Shown here piece after piece: positions 57,662 to 64,000 of a DNA stretch of 64,000 bases. Every line of letters starts with the position of its first letter. Positions within the stretch are counted from its first letter, which is position 1. This DNA comes from Undibacterium_A arcticum (GTDB taxonomy: Bacteria > Pseudomonadota > Gammaproteobacteria > Burkholderiales > Burkholderiaceae_D), in NCBI RefSeq assembly GCF_042660705.1, contig NZ_JBHSUQ010000001.1; one strand, 5' to 3'. Below the pieces are notes generated by a model. The model saw only the letters and a program-made list of their open reading frames with translations, was not told the DNA's origin and did no database searches. Both the position numbers and the translations under genes were made by a program.

Positions 57662-58903
57662 ATGCAAACCAATCTCGCCGACTTCATCAAGCACACCCGT
57701 GAAGGCCAGGAGGCCGATGCCATTCTGCGCAGCTGCGTGCATTGCGGTTTTTGCACCGCCACCTGCCCGACCTATCAATTGCTGGGCGACGAGCTCGATG
57801 GTCCGCGCGGACGCATCTACCTGATCAAGCAGGTGCTGGAAGGGCAACCGGCGACCCGCAAAACCCAGCTGCATCTGGACCGTTGCCTCACCTGCCGCAA
57901 CTGCGAGACGACTTGCCCGTCCGGCGTCGAATACGGCCGTTTGCTCGACATCGGCCGCAATATCGTGGAACAACAGGTCGATCAGCAAGGTGGCCGTCCG
58001 CTGGCACAACGGCTGCAGCGTGCCGTGCTGAAAGAGGTGCTGCCGCGCCGCTGGCTGTTTTCGCCGGCCCTGAAAACCGCACAGATGCTGCGCTGGTTTC
58101 TCCCCGAGAGCTTGCTCAACAAGGTCCCGGCGCGCCAGAAATCAGGGCGCTGGCCGCGCCGCGAACACGCGCGCAAGATGCTGCTGCTCGATGGCTGCGT
58201 ACAGCCGGCGATGGCGCCCAACATCAACGCCGCCACTGCGCGCGTACTCGATGCGCTAGGTGTGCAGCTGGTCGTCGCGCCGAAGGCCGGTTGCTGCGGT
58301 GCTATCCGTTTTCACCTGAATGATCAGGACGGCGCACTGGCCGACATGCGCAGGAACATCGACGCCTGGTGGCCGCTGGTCGAAGCCGGGGTCGAGGCGA
58401 TCGTGCTGACCGCATCCGGCTGCGGCGTCACCGTCAAGGATTACGGCCACTCGCTGGCGGCCGATCCGGCCTATGCCGTCAAAGCACAACGGATATCGGA
58501 ACTGAGCAAGGATTTGAGCGAGGTTTTGCCGCAGTTTGAAGCGCAGCTCGCACAAAAGCTGAAGGGGAGGATCAGCAAGCGCGTGGCCTGGCATCCGCCG
58601 TGTACGCTGCAGCATGGCCAGCAAATCCGCGGCAAGGTCGAGGGCGTGTTGCGCGCCGCCGGTGTCGATGTGAAGCTGTGCGCCGACAGCCACCTGTGCT
58701 GCGGCTCGGCCGGTACCTATTCGGTGCTGCAGCCGGAATTGTCGTACCAGCTGCGCGACAACAAGCTGGCCAATCTGCTGGAAAGCAAACCCGACATGAT
58801 CGTGTCGGCCAATATCGGTTGCCTGACGCATCTGCAGTCGGGCACCGAGACGCCGGTCAAGCACTGGATCGAGTTGATTGATAGCGCTTTATTGGCCGCG
58901 TAA
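57662..58903 (+). CDS. glcF: glycolate oxidase iron-sulfur subunit GlcF
   Basis: Electron-transfer subunit of glycolate dehydrogenase, 413 residues from ATG 57662. Two ferredoxin-type clusters are CVHCGFCTATCPTY (about residues 22-35) and CLTCRNCETTCPSG (about 75-88). Two CCG domains follow, with GCCGAI and CCGSAGTYS. The frame is open further upstream inside glcE but that is out of phase with it. Confidence 0.95.
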   Translation: MQTNLADFIKHTREGQEADAILRSCVHCGFCTATCPTYQLLGDELDGPRGRIYLIKQVLEGQPATRKTQLHLDRCLTCRNCETTCPSGVEYGRLLDIGRNIVEQQVDQQGGRPLAQRLQRAVLKEVLPRRWLFSPALKTAQMLRWFLPESLLNKVPARQKSGRWPRREHARKMLLLDGCVQPAMAPNINAATARVLDALGVQLVVAPKAGCCGAIRFHLNDQDGALADMRRNIDAWWPLVEAGVEAIVLTASGCGVTVKDYGHSLAADPAYAVKAQRISELSKDLSEVLPQFEAQLAQKLKGRISKRVAWHPPCTLQHGQQIRGKVEGVLRAAGVDVKLCADSHLCCGSAGTYSVLQPELSYQLRDNKLANLLESKPDMIVSANIGCLTHLQSGTETPVKHWIELIDSALLAA

Positions 58904-59492
58904 AGCAAGCCAAAGGGAGTTTAAAGTCTGTGAATCGGCGCGCTTGAAAAAGTGCGGCGCGCCGCTCATCGCCAGTGCCCATTGGCGCGCCAAATCCATC
59001 AAAGATCAGCGTCACAACAGGTGACCCGCGTGGGGCGCAGCTCATTGCCAACCTTGGCACGCCGCATGACGCCCACACACTTTACACTCGCGGATCAATC
59101 GCTGACAAGATCCGCATACTGCGGCCAAGTTTTTGTTGCAGCTATCAAATCTCCGTTTTCGATAGTCAATCGAAACAGTTCCCAATCCACCTCTATCGCT
59201 TTCCAACGCTGCCATTTCTTGCGCTCAAAACAGCGCATCTCACGAAAGATAGCAAAACGATTTGGATTACCTAAAGTCATCCTTTTAACAACAAAATTGA
59301 TTCTTTATCCGTTAACTTGAAATTAAAAATAATTTCAATTACACTCCCCAAATCGTTTTGGTAGTGATGCTAGCGCACACAAAAAAAGCGAATAAAAACA
59401 GGCAATAAGCGACATGTGTCTTTGCAGTCCGGGGCGCACATGCGGGAAATTGCCGAAAACCAAAGGTACACACATACATTGGAGGAGACGAC
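58904..59492. other. long spacer before the porin gene
   Basis: About 590 bases. Two short open frames on the minus strand (58857-59078 and 59095-59280) have no family features I recognise. One contains SPVVTLIFDGFGAPMGTG and could be a gene remnant. The right half is AT-rich and carries a palindrome at 59317-59338. Confidence 0.5.
59317..59338. promoter_or_regulatory. AT-rich palindrome upstream of the porin gene
   Basis: TTGAAATTA, AAAA, TAATTTCAA: perfect 9-bp arms about 155 bases before the porin start. It resembles a transcription-factor operator. Confidence 0.4.
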
Positions 59493-60588
59493 GTGAGATT
59501 CACAAGGATGGGATTGATCTTGGGCTTGTGCCCTATCGGTGCAATCGCGCAATCGGCGGTCACGATCTACGGCAGCATCGATGCCGGCGTGACCAGGGTG
59601 AGCAGTAAAGCAGGGCATTCGGTGGTTTTGTTGGATGCCGGTAACATGGCGCCTGACCGGATTGGCTTCCGCGGAAGCGAAGACCTGGGGCAGGGCTATC
59701 GGGCTATTTTCCTATTGGAAAATGGCTTTTTTTCAGATACCGGTGCAATGCGATGGTCGCAAAGTTTGTTTGACCGTCAGGCCTATGTCGGCATCGCTGG
59801 ACCTTTTGGGGTCCTCACCATGGGCAATCAACTCGATAATTTACTGCCTGCGATCGGTGCCACGCTGACCAATGCAGCCTTGAGCGGCGGCTTTAACGAA
59901 TATCACCCGGGCAATCTCGATAATCTGGCAATCGCGCCGCCCAATGCATTCGACCCGGCGGTGTTTGCCAATTCCATCAAGTTCGAGTCGATCGATATCA
60001 ACGGTGTCAAAGCGCGCGCCAGTTATCGTGTGCCAGAGTCAGGCCCGGTGCGCGCGTCGTCCTATTCCGTCAATTATGCGCGCGGGCCGCTCTCCACCGG
60101 CCTCGCCTATTCCCGTTACAACAAGCGCCAATACAACCTCGCCGCACTGGGCATCACCGACTTGTTGGGGCAAACCGGCTTGTCCGCAATGACGCTGTTG
60201 AAAACCGATGCTGTCAGTACCGTGGCCGCAGGGGCCAGCTATCAGTTCAAGAACATATTGCTGCATGGAGCACTGACCCATGTGCGCATGGAATCCGGCG
60301 GAAATTCCGAAAGTTATCGGTCGGCGGAAGCGGGATTGAATTATCGATATACCCCGACTACCACCGGTATCGTCGGCGTGTCACAGACCGAACTTGGCAC
60401 GAGGAAGTGGACACAGCTCAGCCTGAGTGCGGTGCACAGCCTGTCGAAGCGCACCGAGATTTATGCGCGGCTAACCGATCAAATCGCTTCTGGCGATGCG
60501 ACGCAAGCGGCGATCTGGGGGCTTGGTCCGGCTGGGGTCGGCCACAAGCACCAGAGCGCGTTCCGGCTCGGCATGCATCATGGTTTAG
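59493..60588 (+). CDS. Gram-negative general porin (end inferred)
   Basis: Outer-membrane trimeric porin of the betaproteobacterial type. There is a GTG start with GGAGGAG seven bases upstream, and a signal peptide ending near AIA-QS. It begins SAVTIYGSIDAGVTRVSS, with DRIGFRGSEDLGQGYRAIF and the FDRQAYVGIAGPFG turn. As read, the frame runs to 60893 through the permease start. If TTT 60584-60586 were five T, it would end GMHHGF at 60588. A C-terminal Phe is the normal assembly signal, so I place the end there. About 365 residues. Confidence 0.88.
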
Positions 60589-60730
60589 CCGAATCTGATA
60601 GCGCAATTGCTCAACTACGGGCGGCACTGCCAAGCACTACGCGACAACAGTGCGAGTGCCGCCAGCATGGTTATTGCGCCGGTCATCGCGTACGACCGGC
60701 GCAACGCCTCAGCTCACAAGAGAGATCGAC

Positions 60731-62081
60731 ATGTCTAACAATTCTTTCATCGCCGCGGTCGACGAAATACTGCCATTACGCAAGCTGCTCGCGTTTGGTA
60801 TGCAACACGTCCTCGTCATGGCTGCATCACCGATTGCATCGGTTTTTTTTTAATGAGCAAGGCGCTCGGATTTTCGCCGGCACTTGCGATTAACTTGCTC
60901 AGTGCGACATTCATCATTTGCGGACTGGGTACCTTGTTACAATCGTTTGGCCCGCGCGGTATTGGCGCACGTTTGCCATTCATCATGCTTCCCGGCGGCG
61001 CGCCGATTGTGCTGTTCATCCTGATTGCACAGCAAACCGACTTACAGACTGCGGCAGGAGCAGTCATTCTCACCGGCATATTTTATTTCTTGCTGTTGCC
61101 AATATTCAGGCGCTGCCTGCGATTTTTTCCGATGGTGGTGGTGGGGACCATGCTATTGCTGGTGTCCATCAACCTGGCGCAAGTATCGGGCAAATTAATT
61201 ACTGGCAATCCCGGTTCTCCCGGATTTGGCAATCCTGCCAACCTGATGCTGGCGTTTGTGACAATCGGGTTGACCGTCATTTTCGCGAGAGTGCTCACCG
61301 GAATGGCAAGGCAGTTGTCCATTCTTCTCGGACTAGTGGGCGGCGCGATCGTCGCCGCCAGCATCGGGGCATTTCACTTCGATCAACTTTCCCTCTCGCC
61401 ACTGGTCAGCGCACCGTCCTTTCTCCCTTTTGGGATGCCCAAGTTCGACCTTCTTGCGGCGATCCCGCTGTTGCTGTTCAGTGTGATTTCGATGGTGGAA
61501 GCCACTGGGCAGACGATCGCCATCGGCGAAGCAGTCGGCAAGGATATTGATAAGCAACGCGATGTACCAAAGACGATCCGCGGCGATGCACTCGCATCCC
61601 TGATTGGCGGCTTTCTTGGCACCTCGCTGATTATCACCAGTGGTGAAAATATCGGCATTATCCGGGCTACCGGTGTCCGGTCGCGCTTTGTCACGGCAAC
61701 CTCTGGCATCGTGCTGGTCCTGTTCGGACTATGCGTGCCGATATCGAAACTGATTAGCGCCATCCCCGAAGCGGTGGTGGGGGTACTGGGTTGATCGTGT
61801 TTGCCATTGTCGGAACGATGGGGATCGACATGTTAAGACGTGTCGACCTGCGTGAACACGCGAACATGTACATCGTCGCCGTCGCGCTTTGTATTGGCTT
61901 GTTGCCGATTTTGATTCCAGGCATGTACGGCCAGTTCTCCCCGAATGTACGAATCCTCTTGGGAAACGGTGTCGCCATGGGCGCGATTACCGCAGCACTC
62001 ATGAATTGCCTCTTTTTTCACGTCGGTCGCCGGCAGCCGGAGACGAAAAATTCTGAGCCACACCAATCCTCCGCTTCATGA
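60731..62081 (+). CDS. NCS2 nucleobase:cation symporter (uracil/xanthine permease family, two apparent frameshifts)
   Basis: Inner-membrane nucleobase transporter of the uracil-xanthine permease family, about 450 residues and 14 helices. It starts MSNNSFIAAVDEILPLRKLL with FGMQHVLVMAASPIA. Later motifs are IMLPGGAPI and VEATGQTIAIGEAVGKDID. The frame slips in the T run 60843-60851 (one base short, SVFFLMSKAL restored). It slips again at GGG 61788-61790 (one short, VVGVLGLIVFAIVG restored). Substrate preference among purines and pyrimidines cannot be read reliably. It is followed by an amidohydrolase gene. Confidence 0.87.
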
Positions 62082-62159
62082 GAAATCGCGGTCGCGCATC
62101 TTGATTCGCGCGAACCGCGGTACGAAGTCCGAATCCTTATCTACAGCTTGAAAGTAAAC

Positions 62160-63608
62160 ATGAAATCCACCCGTATTCCAGAGGCACTCAAGCATGAGAT
62201 GACGCTGATTATCCCGGAATGGCTGCTACTGAAAACCGGCCCGGTACGCGAACACGCCGTCGTGATATCGGATGGAAAATTTGTCGCTGTCGGTCTTGCC
62301 ACGGAGTTGCAGCAGCAGTTTGCCGGGCTCCCTACCGTCATGCTCAACGACAGCTTGCTGATGCCTGGATTGATCGATACGCATCATCACTTGACCCAGA
62401 CCTTTGGCAAATCCCTGGTGTTTGGCGAACCGTCTGAAATCTTTCGTCGGGTCTGGGTGCCGTTGGAGGCAACCCTCAATGACGAACATCTGTATTTAGC
62501 CTCCAAAATGGCAGCGCTGGAAGCGTTGCGGGGCGGGTTCACCACCGTGTGCGACGCCGGTACACGTTCCGATGCCGGTTTGAATGCGATCGCCAAGGCA
62601 GTCATCGATGTCGGCATGCGGTGTGTGCTGGGCCTGATCTGCAACGACTTGGGCGGTACCGCCAATGCCGCACCGCCTGACGAGATACTGCAGCGGGCGC
62701 AACGTCATCTGGCGCATTACGAAGCTAACGCATTGATTTCCCCGTCGCTGGCGATCTCGATCCCGGAAGTGGGTTCCGACATGATGTTGCATCGCGTTTC
62801 ACGCCTGTGCGCGGAAGCTGGCCGGATATTTCAAACGCATGCCAACGAACATCTGGTCGCGGTAGAGCGTTCAATGGTGTCACGCCAGCTGCGTCCGATC
62901 GAACTGCTGCAGCGGGTCGGTGCACTCGGGCCGCAGACGCTATTGGCGCATGCGACGTTGGTCACGCCGACCGAACTGAAAATGCTGTGCGATACGGATA
63001 CGGCAGTCAGTTATAACCCGGTCGCCAGCGCCTGGAAAGGGAACGCAGTGGCACCGGCACACCTGATGTCTACCTTCGGGATCCGCTTGGGCCTCGGCAC
63101 CGATGGCACCCGAGGCGACGGCTTCCGCTTGATGGATTATGCGGAAGCAGCGCAGCGCTTTGCCTTCGGTATGGGGGGCGGTGATTCCTCCTGCGGCGCT
63201 GGCTGGTTGTGGTGCGATCTCGCCACTCACGGTGGCGCCGACGTGTTGGGGCTCGGTAATCAGATCGGTGAGATTGCGGTCGGGAAGAGTGCCGATTTCC
63301 TGCTGCTCGATCTTCAGGTGCCGGAAATGTTGCCGTCGTGGGACCTAACCTGGGAACTGGTTCGCCTGGCGAACCGAGATCAAATTACGGCGGTGTTCGT
63401 GGCTGGCAAGCTGCGTTTGTGGCAGGGTTGGCCGATCGATTGGGACGCCGATGCGCTGATGCGGCAATACATTGAGGTGGCAAAGACGGTCGTCGCGCAA
63501 GCTCCGATCACAAAGGTGCATGAGTTTAGTTCAGTGCATCGGCGGCAGCATCTGACGCAGCAAGCCAGCAATAGAAATGGTGGAACAGGGATGGGGGCGC
63601 GAGTATGA
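62160..63608 (+). CDS. amidohydrolase of the ATZ/TRZ-guanine deaminase-like group
   Basis: Metal-dependent deaminase, 482 residues from ATG 62160; ATG 62196 is an alternative. Metal ligands are visible: GLIDTHHHLTQT (H-x-H type), HANEH, LLAHATLV and the Asp in GLGTDGTRGD. SVSYNP-like VSYNPVASAWKGN matches the HxPxS region in position, but lacks the usual order of that motif. Members deaminate guanine, 8-oxoguanine, cytosine or S-adenosylhomocysteine. The adjoining permease favours a nucleobase, by inference. The stop overlaps the next gene's ATG. Confidence 0.82.
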   Translation: MKSTRIPEALKHEMTLIIPEWLLLKTGPVREHAVVISDGKFVAVGLATELQQQFAGLPTVMLNDSLLMPGLIDTHHHLTQTFGKSLVFGEPSEIFRRVWVPLEATLNDEHLYLASKMAALEALRGGFTTVCDAGTRSDAGLNAIAKAVIDVGMRCVLGLICNDLGGTANAAPPDEILQRAQRHLAHYEANALISPSLAISIPEVGSDMMLHRVSRLCAEAGRIFQTHANEHLVAVERSMVSRQLRPIELLQRVGALGPQTLLAHATLVTPTELKMLCDTDTAVSYNPVASAWKGNAVAPAHLMSTFGIRLGLGTDGTRGDGFRLMDYAEAAQRFAFGMGGGDSSCGAGWLWCDLATHGGADVLGLGNQIGEIAVGKSADFLLLDLQVPEMLPSWDLTWELVRLANRDQITAVFVAGKLRLWQGWPIDWDADALMRQYIEVAKTVVAQAPITKVHEFSSVHRRQHLTQQASNRNGGTGMGARV

Positions 63609-64000
63609 GCATGAGTTTAATGGTGCTGGTGTGGATGGGGTTGGCGGTATTGATCGGCGCATTCATACAAGGCACAACCGGGATGGGTTTTGCGCTCATC
63701 GTGGCGCCGGTCATCGGCATTTTGGAACCGAGACTGATTCCCGGTTGCCTGCTTATTTTGATGTTGCCGCTGAATGCCTATATTGCTTGGCGGGAGCGTG
63801 GCGCGATCGATTTTAACGGGACCAAATGGATCACGGCAGGACGGGTAGCCGGCACCTTTGGCGGGCTTTGGGTGCTGATCGCCATCCCATTGGCTTATCT
63901 GAATGCGCTGATTGGCGGCACCACGATTTTAGCTGCGCTGGTCAGCTTGCTGGTGCCGGCATTTTCCCCTGGCAAAAAAGCTTTTGTGTCGACCGGCTTT
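63605..64000 (+). CDS. TSUP (TauE/SafE) family permease, cut by the window end
   Basis: Membrane permease of the sulfite exporter TauE/SafE family. Its first 132 residues are visible. It starts MSMSLMVLVWMGLAVLIGAF with the conserved QGTTGMGFALIVAPVIG and PLNAYIAWRERGAIDF. The ATG overlaps the deaminase stop (ATGA), which implies cotranscription. The substrate is unknown; in this cluster export or import of a small organic anion from nucleobase breakdown is possible. Confidence 0.85.
   Translation, partial: MSMSLMVLVWMGLAVLIGAFIQGTTGMGFALIVAPVIGILEPRLIPGCLLILMLPLNAYIAWRERGAIDFNGTKWITAGRVAGTFGGLWVLIAIPLAYLNALIGGTTILAALVSLLVPAFSPGKKAFVSTGF

Noticed and set aside
58857..59280. Two short minus-strand frames after glcF as genes
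   Set aside because: No ribosome sites, no recognisable domain, and one overlaps the glcF end. A degraded gene is possible but not supported.
60589..60893. C-terminal extension of the porin overlapping the permease gene
   Set aside because: Explained by a two-base homopolymer loss. The corrected end is a terminal Phe, as expected for an outer-membrane barrel.

Overview
The window is about 64 kb of chromosome from a Gram-negative betaproteobacterium. The division genes murC-ddl-ftsQ-ftsA-ftsZ followed by peroxiredoxin, lpxC, a DciA-like gene, an M23 peptidase, secA and argJ is an arrangement typical of Burkholderiales. The xseB-ispA-dxs and polA/DUF2782/homoserine kinase neighbourhoods, and the close similarity of the proteins to what I know of Herminiimonas- and Herbaspirillum-type sequences, point to Oxalobacteraceae. 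The genus cannot be fixed from sequence alone. No rRNA, tRNA or CRISPR array was seen.

Layout. 1-5.5 kb: end of the dcw cluster (murC partial, ddlB, ftsQ, ftsA, ftsZ). 5.5-8 kb: repeat-rich spacers around a peroxiredoxin gene and lpxC. 8-13.2 kb: DciA-like gene, M23 peptidase, secA. 13.2-15.1 kb: a complete group IIC intron with its reverse transcriptase, inserted just behind the secA terminator. 15.2-22 kb: argJ, a DUF815 ATPase, a FAH-type hydratase, a DUF2147 protein, valS. 22-26.8 kb: thiamine operon thiC-thiS-thiG-thiD-thiE under a TPP riboswitch. 26.9-29 kb: formaldehyde detoxification (frmA, fghA). 29-35.9 kb: an accessory stretch of mostly secreted proteins: an amino-acid binding protein, DsbC, a lipase foldase without its lipase, a SnoaL/DUF4440-like protein, and two tandem proteins of the plant-type EXORDIUM/phosphate-induced family. 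A truncated copy of the 5' end of uvrD lies between those two. 36-44.5 kb: uvrD, a BPSS1780-type membrane protein, homoserine kinase, DUF2782, a LOG-family protein, polA. 44.7-50.1 kb: dienelactone hydrolase, ZIP transporter, 3-mercaptopyruvate sulfurtransferase, EamA transporter, Rieske oxygenase. 50.4-54.6 kb: xseB-ispA-dxs, DUF2164, cobalamin adenosyltransferase. 55-58.9 kb: glycolate oxidase glcDEF. 59.5-64 kb: porin, NCS2 nucleobase permease, amidohydrolase/deaminase and a TSUP transporter cut by the window end, which look like a nucleobase uptake and deamination module.

Sequence quality. Thirteen genes, several of them essential (ftsQ, ftsA, valS), carry 15 apparent 1- or 2-base frameshifts. 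All sit in A, T or G runs, and in 12 of 15 the observed run is exactly three bases. This is most simply a systematic homopolymer error in the assembly. I therefore annotate these genes as whole CDSs with the frameshift stated, and do not treat their aberrant tails as real protein.

The most unusual biology is the duplicated EXORDIUM-like locus, which shares its terminators and a short upstream ORF and is accompanied by the stranded uvrD 5' fragment. After it come the REP-like hairpin family with compensatory changes and several strong leader hairpins (ftsZ, secA).
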